Positions 17,226 to 25,478 of a stretch of DNA of 64,000 nt are shown one piece after another. The stretch covers positions 2,533,389 through 2,597,388 of the forward strand of contig NC_015577.1 of assembly GCF_000214355.1 (NCBI RefSeq), written 5' to 3'. This DNA is from Leadbettera azotonutricia ZAS-9 (GTDB lineage: Bacteria; Spirochaetota; Spirochaetia; Treponematales; Breznakiellaceae). Each line of letters starts with the position of its first letter. Position 1 is the first letter of the stretch. The notes beneath the pieces were generated by a model that searched no databases, was not told where the DNA came from, and saw only the letters and a list, made by a program, of their open reading frames with translations. The translations under genes were made by a program, and so were the position numbers.

Positions 17226-19090
17226 GTGAACAGAACCGGTTTTCCGGCAAGCGGCGTCTTGTATTTTTCATAGTTCTTGGCGCCCTGGCCTTGTGCGTGC
17301 TTGGCCGTTATGCCTACCTCATGCTGGGCAAGGAGGAAGAAGGGGGAGGAGCGCGGACAGCAATCAACGCCGGGAGAGGCCCTATACTGGACAGGAACGG
17401 ACGGCTTCTTGCCTTCGAAACCCGGCTTGGCAACATCACCCTCTGGCGGCCGGAAATGAAAAATTCCGCAGAATTGAGCACCGAGCTTGCCCCCCTCCTT
17501 GAAACATCCCCCGTGGATATCAGGGAGCGTATCGAAAATTCACCTTCCGATTTTGTCTATCTTAAGAAGCGGGTCGAGGGCTCTACTTTAACCCTCATCG
17601 AAGATGCTATAGCCGAAAAAAAGCTTCAGGGTGTAGGCATAGAGCCCATAGTGGGCCGCATCTACCCGGAGCGGAATTTGGCAGCCCAGATTATAGGTTT
17701 TACAGGAGACGAGGGTATGGGCCTTGAGGGCATAGAGTTCGCTTTTGAAAATGAACTTGCGCCCTCTACAGGCGGGACAAGGCGCAGCGGCAATCAGGTT
17801 TTTCTTACTATTGATATTAATGTCCAGCACATACTCGAAAGCATAGCGGGCCAAATCATGAAGGACAGCCGCGCCGAGTCGGTGATGTTTTTGGCGATGG
17901 ACCCCCGCAGCGGGGATATACTCGGTTCGGCCTCCCTCCCGGGTTTCGACCCCAACGATTTCAGGAACTCCGGCGAAAATACCCGCAGGAATAATCCTGC
18001 CACCTGGCCCTATGAGCCGGGATCGGTATTCAAGGTCTTTTCGCTTTCCGCATTGATGGACTCGGGCGCTATTTCAGGAAATACCATCTTTACCTGCAAC
18101 GGGCATTACGAACGGGTTTCGAGCAGGGGCGAACGCACCATAATAAGATGCCTTGCCGCGCACGGCAGGGTAAGCGCCCGGGATATCATTGTCTACTCCT
18201 GCAACACCGGCGCTGCCTATGCAGCCGACCGCATTGGGACCGATCCCTTCTACGCCCTCCTCAAGGATTACGGTTTCGGAGCCCGCACCGGCATAGGGCT
18301 CCCGGGCGAAACCGCAGGCTTGCTTCGTTCTACGGAACGCTGGTCGGATCGCACCAAACCCACTATAGCCATGGGCCAGGAAATTGGCGTCTCGGCTTTG
18401 CAGATGCTTCAGGCCGCCTCGGCCGTAGCCAACGACGGCATCATGAAGCCCCCGCGTATCGTGTCCCGCATAGTCTCCGCAGATGGCAAAATATCGAGGG
18501 AGTATCCCTCAGGCGAAAGCCGCCGGGTGCTTAAAGCTGAAACTGCCCGGGCCATGAGAAGCTACATGACAGACGTTACATCCAGCATAGGCACAGGCTG
18601 GCGGGCCAATGTGGAAGATCTTTCCCTGGCGGTCAAAACCGGCACCGCCGAAATCATCGATCCCCAAACCGGCTCGTATTCTACCACGGACTTCATTGCC
18701 TCTTGCGTTGCGCTGCTCCCCGCCGAGGCGCCCTCGTTAATCCTCTACCTCGTGATAGTAAAACCCCAGGGCGAAATCCTGGGCGGCAGGATAGCGGCCC
18801 CCCAAATTCGGGAAGCTGCCGAAGCGCTCATCAACTACCTGGGCATACCCCGGGGGCGCAACCCCCAGATAGCCCATTCGGGGGCGGTTTCCATCCCGGC
18901 AGTCCCCTACCCCGCAGTGAACGAAACCGTGCCTGATTTTACCGGGATCTCAAAGCGGCAGCTTCTCCCCCTCCTCTTGAGGGACGACCTCACCTTCCAG
19001 ATCTCAGGCGACGGCTGGGTAGCCAGGCAAAGCCCCGCACCCGGAACGCCCCTCGCGGCGGACACAGTGATTGTATTGGAGTTTGAGTGA
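17222..19090 (+). CDS. Septal/elongation penicillin-binding protein (FtsI/PBP2-like) with PASTA domain
   Basis: Class B transpeptidase, 622 residues. A short cytoplasmic tail and one membrane helix (about 11-34) precede a dimerisation domain (NAGRGPILDRNGRLLA) and the transpeptidase domain. The domain carries S268-VFK, S326-CN and K472-TG, so the active site is complete. The last about 60 residues (VPDFTGISKRQLLPLL...) form one PASTA-like repeat, a feature of FtsI/SpoVD-type proteins. It overlaps lepB by 4 bp and is probably expressed with it. No fts or mra neighbours are present, so assignment to division rather than another wall process is tentative. Confidence 0.92.
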   Translation: MSEQNRFSGKRRLVFFIVLGALALCVLGRYAYLMLGKEEEGGGARTAINAGRGPILDRNGRLLAFETRLGNITLWRPEMKNSAELSTELAPLLETSPVDIRERIENSPSDFVYLKKRVEGSTLTLIEDAIAEKKLQGVGIEPIVGRIYPERNLAAQIIGFTGDEGMGLEGIEFAFENELAPSTGGTRRSGNQVFLTIDINVQHILESIAGQIMKDSRAESVMFLAMDPRSGDILGSASLPGFDPNDFRNSGENTRRNNPATWPYEPGSVFKVFSLSALMDSGAISGNTIFTCNGHYERVSSRGERTIIRCLAAHGRVSARDIIVYSCNTGAAYAADRIGTDPFYALLKDYGFGARTGIGLPGETAGLLRSTERWSDRTKPTIAMGQEIGVSALQMLQAASAVANDGIMKPPRIVSRIVSADGKISREYPSGESRRVLKAETARAMRSYMTDVTSSIGTGWRANVEDLSLAVKTGTAEIIDPQTGSYSTTDFIASCVALLPAEAPSLILYLVIVKPQGEILGGRIAAPQIREAAEALINYLGIPRGRNPQIAHSGAVSIPAVPYPAVNETVPDFTGISKRQLLPLLLRDDLTFQISGDGWVARQSPAPGTPLAADTVIVLEFE

Positions 19091-19104
19091 ATTGCCGGGA
19101 AGCC

Positions 19105-20163
19105 TTAATACTTCCCCACCCTCTTGACCGCTTCCACAATCTGCCTGTAATTATCCAGCGACACCGCATTGGGAATGGAATGATCCGATGAGAAAATATA
19201 GCCGCCGTTCTCTTTGACTATGGGAACCATCTCGTCAATATAGGGGAGGATCTGATCCATCTTGTCCAACAGCAATGCGTTTGCCCCGCCGTGAAAGACC
19301 AGCTTCGAGCCGTAATCCCTTTTAAGCGCCTTAAGATCCATACCTGCTTTTATCTCGATGGGGTTAAGCGCGTCCAGGCCAATATCCACAAGCTGTGGCA
19401 CACGGGTCATCACGTCGCCGCAGGAATGGAGGTGGGCCTTGATACCGTGGTTATGGGCCCAGTCAATTGCCTTTTTGTGCAGGGGCTGCAGCAAATCCGC
19501 GTACAGATCATTGGAGAAGAAGGTGCGGTTTTTGTACCCCATATCGTCATACCAGAAGATGCTGTCAAAATGATACCCCTCATCCCAGACCATGTCGTAA
19601 AGCGCAATAGTGTTATCAAGAAAAGTGCCAACCATGTCAGTAAACCACTCAGGTTCCTCGAGCATGGCGATAAGGACAGTCTCGGTTCCAACCATCCAGG
19701 AATGGAGCACATCGAAACCGAACCAGAAAAGCCCCTCGATCCACCGGCCCTCGGATTTCCATACAGGGTAATTCTTTTTGAGGAAATCCCAATCAATACG
19801 ATCCCGTGAAACAGTCATCCTTGCCTTGGCTTCGGCCCATCTTTCCGGGGTATTAACCTTGTATTCGAGGAACTCCGGAGTAGAATCGGGCACTTTGAAA
19901 TTCTTAAGGGTGATGCCGTATTCGGTAGTGGAAATAACATAATCGGCGGTTTCTTCAATCACCTTCTTTTCGTAACGGGGGCTTACATCCACACCGATGG
20001 TTTCGATTTTATCCACATCAAAGTAATCCCGCCAGTCTGCATCCGCAGGCATGCCCTCTTTCTTCCAACGGGCCAAAGTGCCCTGCCAGGGGCTGTCGGT
20101 GATGGGTACCCTGTCGGCATCCCTGTGCTCAAACATGCGCTTAATACGTTCATGTGATGTCAT
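19105..20163 (-). CDS. UroD-superfamily protein, probable corrinoid/methyl transferase
   Basis: 352 residues of the uroporphyrinogen decarboxylase fold. True HemE features are weak, while HLHSCGD (H246, C248) matches two zinc ligands of MtaA/MtbA-type methylcobamide:thiol methyltransferases. At the place of the third ligand the sequence reads SSDHSIP (D327-H328) instead of the expected cysteine. It has a good AGGAG ribosome site and lies 24 bp after the permease gene, as the last gene of a sugar-type ABC operon. It may process a methylated compound brought in by that transporter, but this is inference. No corrinoid protein gene is nearby. Confidence 0.75.
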   Translation of the reverse strand: MTSHERIKRMFEHRDADRVPITDSPWQGTLARWKKEGMPADADWRDYFDVDKIETIGVDVSPRYEKKVIEETADYVISTTEYGITLKNFKVPDSTPEFLEYKVNTPERWAEAKARMTVSRDRIDWDFLKKNYPVWKSEGRWIEGLFWFGFDVLHSWMVGTETVLIAMLEEPEWFTDMVGTFLDNTIALYDMVWDEGYHFDSIFWYDDMGYKNRTFFSNDLYADLLQPLHKKAIDWAHNHGIKAHLHSCGDVMTRVPQLVDIGLDALNPIEIKAGMDLKALKRDYGSKLVFHGGANALLLDKMDQILPYIDEMVPIVKENGGYIFSSDHSIPNAVSLDNYRQIVEAVKRVGKY

Positions 20164-20187
20164 AATGTACTCCTTAAGCCTGATAAT

Positions 20188-21027
20188 TTATCCCTTAACC
20201 GATCCTGCGGCAAGCCCCGAAACCACCTGTTTCTGCAGCAAGCTGTACACAATAATACTCGGCAATGATACTAACACTATTGCTGCGAACATGGCGCCAT
20301 AGTCACTGGCAAAGGCGCTCTTGAAATAATAGAGGGCCACAGGCAGGGTACGGGCATCATGCCCTGTCGTCAAAGTTAACGCAAACTGGAATTCGTTCCA
20401 GCAGAGCAGGAACTGCATGATGCCCGCAGTGGCAAAGGCCGGACGCGCCAGGGGCAGGATAATGATTGCAAAGGTTTTAAGAAAGCCTGCCCCGTCTATA
20501 TAGGCCGACTCCTCCATTTCCTTTGGGATAGTCAAAAAATAGCTGGACATGATAAAGACCGAAACCGGGATGCCGAAAGCGGTATAGACAACTATGAGAC
20601 CCCAAACATTATTGTAAAGGCCCACAGCTTTGATCGAAGTGTAAAGAGGCAGCAACAGCGCCGCGCCGGGGATAAGCAGCCCCATGGCGAAAAACGCGCG
20701 GATAAAATTCCTTAAACGGAAGCTGAAACGGGACAGCACATAGGCTGCCATGCTCATAACGGTGAGGTTGAGCAGCACCCCCATGATGGTTATAAATACG
20801 CTGTTCTGGAAGTAGCGCACAATGGGGGCGATCTTGAAAGCGTTGACATAATTCTGCCAATGGACCCCGTTGGTAAACCGGAAACTAAAGGTGAGGATCT
20901 CACGGTTAGTTTTAACCGACGACAAGAGGACCCAGAGGAAGGGGCCTATGGAGATGAGGATTATCAGTACCAGGAAAATTCCCGCCGGTATGAGCAGCAG
21001 GGAGGCCGGGCTTTTCTTTGTTTTCAT
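20188..21027 (-). CDS. ABC importer permease (MalG/CUT1 type)
   Basis: 279 residues, six predicted membrane helices. The EAA loop that contacts the ATPase is present as EESAYIDGAGFLKTFAIIILP. It is preceded by AAGGGGG and follows the partner permease by 9 bp. Carbohydrate-uptake family 1 by overall pattern; the substrate is unknown. No ATPase gene lies in the operon, so it probably uses a shared MsmK/UgpC-type ATPase encoded elsewhere. Confidence 0.93.
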   Translation of the reverse strand: MKTKKSPASLLLIPAGIFLVLIILISIGPFLWVLLSSVKTNREILTFSFRFTNGVHWQNYVNAFKIAPIVRYFQNSVFITIMGVLLNLTVMSMAAYVLSRFSFRLRNFIRAFFAMGLLIPGAALLLPLYTSIKAVGLYNNVWGLIVVYTAFGIPVSVFIMSSYFLTIPKEMEESAYIDGAGFLKTFAIIILPLARPAFATAGIMQFLLCWNEFQFALTLTTGHDARTLPVALYYFKSAFASDYGAMFAAIVLVSLPSIIVYSLLQKQVVSGLAAGSVKG

Positions 21028-21036
21028 GCTTCCCCC

Positions 21037-21903
21037 TTATACCGTTTCGTTCATCCGGTAGATTTTGTTGATGATGCCGATGGAAGCAAGCCCGATAAGT
21101 ATCAGGATTACCCCGCATGCGTTGGCAAGGCCGAAATTATTATCCTGCATGGCGGTAAGGTATATAAGCAGGGGGAGGTTCATGGTCTGGTTCCCCGGAC
21201 CGCCGTTGCTGGTCATGATAAGTATATCCATTTTCTGGAGCATGGAAGTGGCGGCCAGGATGGTCCCGGTGCCGATGGCGTTTTTCAGCAGCGGGAGCTT
21301 GATCCGCCAGTTAATCTGAAACTCGCTGGCGCCGTCTATAACAGCGGCCTCAAAAATATCATCGGAAATTGCTGCCAGTTCCGCAGCTGCCAAAATGGCA
21401 ATTATAGCGGCAAAGGGCAGCCAAGTCATGGTTACCGCAAAAAAGGCGGTATCCGCGTTGGCATACCAGTTCACATTGAAATTCTTGTTGCCAAAGAACT
21501 GGATTATTTTATTCACCGGGCCGTACATAGGGTTAAAAACATTATAGAAGAGCATCCCCAATGCGGCGCTGGAAAGTATATTGGGCAGCATAAAAACAGT
21601 TTTGCTGAATGTGGAATACCATTTTTTGCGGGATGTAATCAGGGCAAAAACAATGCCGATAGCGACATGGACTGTGGATTGGAGAATGATCCAGATAAGG
21701 CTGTTGCCCAGGGCCTTCTGGAATTTGTCGGAAACAAAAAGGGTAAAATAATTCCCGACGCCGTTAAAACTGATGGCCTGGGTTATCCTCCAGGTGGTGA
21801 AGGAAGTGCCGAAAACATTGACAATCGACGCAAGATAGACAAAGGAAAACAGCAGGATTCCGGGGAAAAGGAATATAACAATCCACCTCTTTTTTATCGT
21901 CAT
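21037..21903 (-). CDS. ABC importer permease (MalF/CUT1 type)
   Basis: 288 residues with six membrane helices and the EAA-loop sequence DDIFEAAVIDGASEFQINWRIKLP. It begins MTIKKRWIVIFLFPGILLFSF, a typical CUT1 N-terminus. The gene follows the binding protein after 85 bp that contain a strong hairpin, and precedes the MalG-type permease by 9 bp. Confidence 0.93.
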   Translation of the reverse strand: MTIKKRWIVIFLFPGILLFSFVYLASIVNVFGTSFTTWRITQAISFNGVGNYFTLFVSDKFQKALGNSLIWIILQSTVHVAIGIVFALITSRKKWYSTFSKTVFMLPNILSSAALGMLFYNVFNPMYGPVNKIIQFFGNKNFNVNWYANADTAFFAVTMTWLPFAAIIAILAAAELAAISDDIFEAAVIDGASEFQINWRIKLPLLKNAIGTGTILAATSMLQKMDILIMTSNGGPGNQTMNLPLLIYLTAMQDNNFGLANACGVILILIGLASIGIINKIYRMNETV

Positions 21904-21930
21904 TCTTTTAGATCCTTAATCCATAAAAAT

Positions 21931-21959
21931 ACAGGATGCCCATAAAATGGGTATCCTGT
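21931..21959 (-). terminator. Intra-operon hairpin (attenuator or mRNA stabiliser)
   Basis: ACAGGATGCCCAT - AAA - ATGGGTATCCTGT: 13-base arms with a single non-Watson-Crick position (A.C in plus-strand RNA, G.U in the minus-strand transcript) and a three-base loop. It lies between the binding-protein gene and the first permease gene. In the transcript it is followed by only a short T-rich stretch. It probably lets the binding protein be made in excess of the permeases, by partial termination or 3'-end protection, as in mal operons. Confidence 0.75.
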
Positions 21960-21988
21960 TGATTGATTTGCCCTAAAGCGAGAAAACC

Positions 21989-23287
21989 TTAGTTTGCCGC
22001 CGCGGCAGCCTGGTCAAGCCGGACAGCCATAGCCGCAGGAGTCAGGGTTCCTGCCGCCAATTCGGGGTAATACCGCCCAAAGGCATCTACCACGCTGGCG
22101 TAGGACACTACGTCAAAGGTATCGCCATGGTATTTCATCTGGCTCACCGAATTGGCGTGTTCCACTACCAGGGGCATCGACTGCCTTACGTCTTCGGGTA
22201 TCTCCAGGTCAACCGCTGTGGGAAGTCCTCCCTGAAGCCGAAGGGCATCCAGCTGGTATTCCCGTGAACATAGTTCCTTAAGGAGGATCCAGCCTGCTTC
22301 TACCCGATCCGGGGGGCTGCAGAGCACCTGGCCTTCGGGGTAGCTGGTAACGAGTCCGTCGCCGGGAAACATAGACCAGCCGACTCTTTTGTCAAATCCG
22401 GGAGCGGTCTTTTCCAGATTGGAAAAGTCCCCGATCATCCAGGGGCCATTGGCAATAATTGCCGCCTGTTCCATAAGGAAATTGTTGGCGGCGTTAGCGT
22501 ACAGGGCGCCCAGCGCGTCGGGGGTGGTGTACTTTTGCAGACAGCGCTGTATGTCCCCCAGAGCGGCGATCACTTCCGGTGTCTGGTAGGTTTTCGGATA
22601 TTTGGTGTTCATAAAGGCCTGGCCCGCACTGCCCCTGCTCGAAACCATGGCGGAGAGGATCAGATTGGTAGTCCAGGAATTTTCCCCGGTCATCAGGGCC
22701 AGGGGCGCAACTCCTGAAGCTTTAAGTTTGTCACAGTTGCTGAACCATTCATCCCAAGTTCGCGCAGGCTGTATGCCTGCCTTCTGGAACATTTCCTTGT
22801 TGTAATAATAGCCGATGATCTGGCTGCCGGAAACTACGGAGTAGATCTTGCCGTCCGGCTCGGTATTGGCGGCAAGAGCAGCAGGGCCTATGACCTTATC
22901 CCTGAAATCAGGATCCTGATCAAGGAAGGGCTTTAAATTCACTGCCTGTCCGTTCTGGATTGCCAGGGCTTTGAGACCGTTTTTCCCGTCCACAACATCG
23001 GGCAGTTCCTTGGAAGCTGCCAGAACCTTCATCTTGTCATTGTAGACCGTGTCGCTGGGGAGTTCTTCAATCTTGAGAGTGATTTTTCCGTTGTACTTTT
23101 CGGTAAACCGTTTGTAAAAAGCTTCAAATGTGGTCCTGCCCAGGTGGGTTCCCACAGCGTAATGGGGGTAGTTGAGTACTACGCTCCCGTCAGAAGCCTG
23201 TCCGACTTGTTTTTTACTGCAGCTTACAAAACCGGCAGCAACACCAAGGATAAGCAGTATGCTTACCATCACTAAAATGCGTTTCAT
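21989..23287 (-). CDS. Extracellular solute-binding lipoprotein of an ABC importer
   Basis: 432 residues, family 1 (maltose-type) solute-binding protein. It starts at ATG 23287 after GGAGG, with a lipoprotein signal peptide whose lipobox reads FVSC (Cys23). The mature protein shows family stretches such as TFEAFYKRFTEKYNGKITLKIEELPSD and EMFQKAGIQPARTWDEW. A longer reading to 23386 lacks a ribosome site and would destroy the signal peptide. It leads the operon with two permeases and the UroD-type gene. The ligand is not predictable from sequence. Confidence 0.93.
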   Translation of the reverse strand: MKRILVMVSILLILGVAAGFVSCSKKQVGQASDGSVVLNYPHYAVGTHLGRTTFEAFYKRFTEKYNGKITLKIEELPSDTVYNDKMKVLAASKELPDVVDGKNGLKALAIQNGQAVNLKPFLDQDPDFRDKVIGPAALAANTEPDGKIYSVVSGSQIIGYYYNKEMFQKAGIQPARTWDEWFSNCDKLKASGVAPLALMTGENSWTTNLILSAMVSSRGSAGQAFMNTKYPKTYQTPEVIAALGDIQRCLQKYTTPDALGALYANAANNFLMEQAAIIANGPWMIGDFSNLEKTAPGFDKRVGWSMFPGDGLVTSYPEGQVLCSPPDRVEAGWILLKELCSREYQLDALRLQGGLPTAVDLEIPEDVRQSMPLVVEHANSVSQMKYHGDTFDVVSYASVVDAFGRYYPELAAGTLTPAAMAVRLDQAAAAAN

Positions 23288-23315
23288 TTTTTCCTCCAAA
23301 AAAGGTATAATTATT

Positions 23316-23344
23316 ATCTTAAGGGCATTTCCCATATTTGTCAA
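23316..23344 (-). promoter_or_regulatory. Promoter of the ABC importer operon
   Basis: Minus strand: perfect TTGACA (plus 23339-23344), a 17-base spacer, TAAGAT (23316-23321). The start site near 23309 gives a leader of about 22 bases carrying the GGAGG ribosome site of the binding protein. The spacer holds the small palindrome GGGAAATGCCC, a possible operator. Confidence 0.65.
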
Positions 23345-23452
23345 ATTAAAACCGCGTCCATTAAAACCGCTGCCCCAAACACACATGAGCCTGTTCCTGG
23401 TACCGGGTATTCATACTATTTGCATACCGTTATATTTACCAATGTGGCAGTT

Positions 23453-25342
23453 ATGGAGTCCAGGGCTTTCTGGGAAAGCAATATCGCTATAATCCGCGAA
23501 AAATACCCCGGCCTTGCCGAAACCCTCGAAGCCGGCCCTGAGTCTGGTGAAACTCCGGCGGGGTTTCATATCGAAAACGCCAGTTCAGGCATACCGACCC
23601 TGGTTATCGGCTCTCTTCATGTCCATTCCCCCAGAGACCCTGTAAGGGAAGCCAGCCGGCTTGCTGAAGCGGCTTTGACAGAGGGAGTACGCGCTCCCGT
23701 CATCATCCTGGGTTTTGGATTGGGCTATGCTGCGGAGGCGGCAGCGCGAATCGCCCCAGGCAGGGCTCTCATTATTGTGGAAAAACACAAAGAGGTTTTG
23801 CGGGCTGCCCTTGAAACCCGCGATCTAGGAGAACTCCTCTCGCGTAACCAAATCATCTTTGTATTGGGGAAAGACGGCTATGGCGTAAGCGCAGCCCTCG
23901 CCCTGTTTGAAAAACCTGGTGAAAAAACAGCCCCGGACATTATTCGCAACCGCGCCCTCATGAACCTGGACGAAGACTGGTATACAGGGGTGGAGGCAAA
24001 CATACGCACATGGCTTTCCAAGGACGACGTGAACAGGGCAACCCTCAAACGCTTTGGGAAGCGCTGGGTGAGGAACCTTTCGAGGAATCTTTCGGCCATA
24101 CGGGATATACCGGGGATTTCCCATCTGGCGGGCATGCTGGGCGGAGGCGAAACCGGCGGCATGGACATCCCCGCGTTTCTCGCTGCCGCGGGCCCTACCC
24201 TGGACAAGACAGGCCCCTTCCTCAGTGAAATCGCCGAACGCTGCGTTGTGATTGCGGTGGATACCAGCCTGCGCTTCCTCCTCTCCCAGGGGGTTGAGCC
24301 GGATTTCGTAGTTTCTGTGGATCCCCAGTACTGGAATTTCCGCCACCTTGACCGGGTCCTCTCGCCCAACGCATACCTTGTGGCTGAGTCGGCAGTTTAT
24401 CCACCCTGCCTGAGGCAAAACTTTAAGGGCGCCTTCCTCTGCGGCTCCCTCTTCCCCCTGGGGCGCTTTATCGAGGATCGCCTTGATCCCAAGGGCAGCC
24501 TCGGGGCGGGGGGCTCCGTTGCCACCACTGCCTGGGATTTTGCCCGGGTTCTGGGCGCCTCTTCTATCTGGATAGCCGGCCTGGATCTCTCCTTTCCGGA
24601 ACTGAAAACCCACTTTAAAGGCGCCCTTTTCGAGACCAGGGCCCACGCCGAATCCACCCGCTTTGTCCCAGGCGAAACCTGGTCCGTGCGCGCCCTGCGG
24701 GACGGCCACCCCTTCAATGCCAAGAACAGCCTGGGCTTTCCAGTGCTTACAGACAAGCGCCTTTCCCTCTATGCAGCCTGGTTTGAAAACCGCTTCCGCC
24801 TATACCCCAAGCTCCGGAACCTGAGCCTCTCAGGGGAAGGCATAGCCATCAAAGGCCTGGAAATTTCCTCTGTCGAAGATTTGCTGGCTCTCCCACCCCG
24901 CAGGGAAGAGATAAAAAGACGGCTGGAGAGTGTGCTCGCAAACCTGAATAATGGCTTTTTTTCCTCTGAATCGGAAAAAGTCCGCTCTTCCCACTATGAA
25001 GGAGCCCTAAAAACCCTGATAGAAGGTCTAAACAGCATCAGTACCCTTGCCAAGGACGCCGCAAACACGGCCAAAACCGCATTCCACCGCTCCAGACAAG
25101 GCCGCCTCTTGCCCATAGATGAAGAAAGGGCCCTGAAAAAGCTTGACGATGCTAATAAATCCCTCTCCACAAGCAAAGTTAAAGAGGTGGCCGGCTTCCT
25201 TTTCCCCGAAATAGACGAATTGGAAGCCCAAAGAAGCCCTGCTGCCCTCACACCTATCCAAAACCACCTGGAATTCTCCTCCCGCTTCTACAACGCCCTG
25301 GCAGAGGCCGCAGGCTATAACCTGGCTATATTGAACAAATAA
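23453..25342 (+). CDS. DUF115 / MptE-like protein, possible flagellin-glycosylation (Maf-type) factor
   Basis: 629 residues, probably cytoplasmic. The first about 200 residues are a Rossmann-like domain (VIILGFGLGYAAEAAARIAPG). The central part (about 225-420) matches the DUF115 pattern: FLAAAGPTLDKTGPFL, VVIAVDTSLRFLLSQGVEPDFVVSVDPQ, SLGAGGSVATTAWDFARVLG, IWIAGLDLSFPE. DUF115 proteins include archaeal 6-hydroxymethylpterin diphosphokinase and bacterial motility accessory factors that glycosylate flagellin with nonulosonic acids. In a spirochaete the latter is attractive but unproven. The C-terminal third is helical. Start uncertain: ATG 23453 or GTG 23444. No ribosome site. Confidence 0.8.
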   Translation: MESRAFWESNIAIIREKYPGLAETLEAGPESGETPAGFHIENASSGIPTLVIGSLHVHSPRDPVREASRLAEAALTEGVRAPVIILGFGLGYAAEAAARIAPGRALIIVEKHKEVLRAALETRDLGELLSRNQIIFVLGKDGYGVSAALALFEKPGEKTAPDIIRNRALMNLDEDWYTGVEANIRTWLSKDDVNRATLKRFGKRWVRNLSRNLSAIRDIPGISHLAGMLGGGETGGMDIPAFLAAAGPTLDKTGPFLSEIAERCVVIAVDTSLRFLLSQGVEPDFVVSVDPQYWNFRHLDRVLSPNAYLVAESAVYPPCLRQNFKGAFLCGSLFPLGRFIEDRLDPKGSLGAGGSVATTAWDFARVLGASSIWIAGLDLSFPELKTHFKGALFETRAHAESTRFVPGETWSVRALRDGHPFNAKNSLGFPVLTDKRLSLYAAWFENRFRLYPKLRNLSLSGEGIAIKGLEISSVEDLLALPPRREEIKRRLESVLANLNNGFFSSESEKVRSSHYEGALKTLIEGLNSISTLAKDAANTAKTAFHRSRQGRLLPIDEERALKKLDDANKSLSTSKVKEVAGFLFPEIDELEAQRSPAALTPIQNHLEFSSRFYNALAEAAGYNLAILNK

Positions 25343-25418
25343 TGCAATAGATTTCTAAAGTTCCGAAACCGCTGACCGATAATAAATTATACGGGAGGGA
25401 AACCCCCCTTAATACATA

Positions 25419-25457
25419 GGCGGTGCGCAATCGACGTCCAGGCGCATCGCCTTTTTT
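25419..25457 (+). terminator. Rho-independent terminator
   Basis: GGCGGTGCGC (25419-25428) pairs with GCGCATCGCC (25442-25451) through ten base pairs including one G.U, with a 13-base loop, followed by six T. It is placed correctly to end the DUF115 transcript before the convergent aminotransferase gene. Confidence 0.8.
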
Positions 25458-25478
25458 ATGCCCTAGCCTTGTAATTTC

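Noticed and set aside
19097-19116. GGGAAG/CTTCCC inverted repeat between the PBP and UroD-type genes
   Set aside because: Only six pairs, no T-run, and one arm is coding sequence; too weak to call a terminator.
20860-21945. 361-codon plus-strand open frame across the two permease genes
   Set aside because: It is antisense to two clear ABC permeases with conserved EAA loops, and its product is not membrane-like or family-like.
23408-23452. Leaderless promoter (TATATT at 23431) for the DUF115 gene
   Set aside because: The -10 box is fair but the -35 matches at only three positions and the start codon itself is uncertain, so it was not listed with the others.
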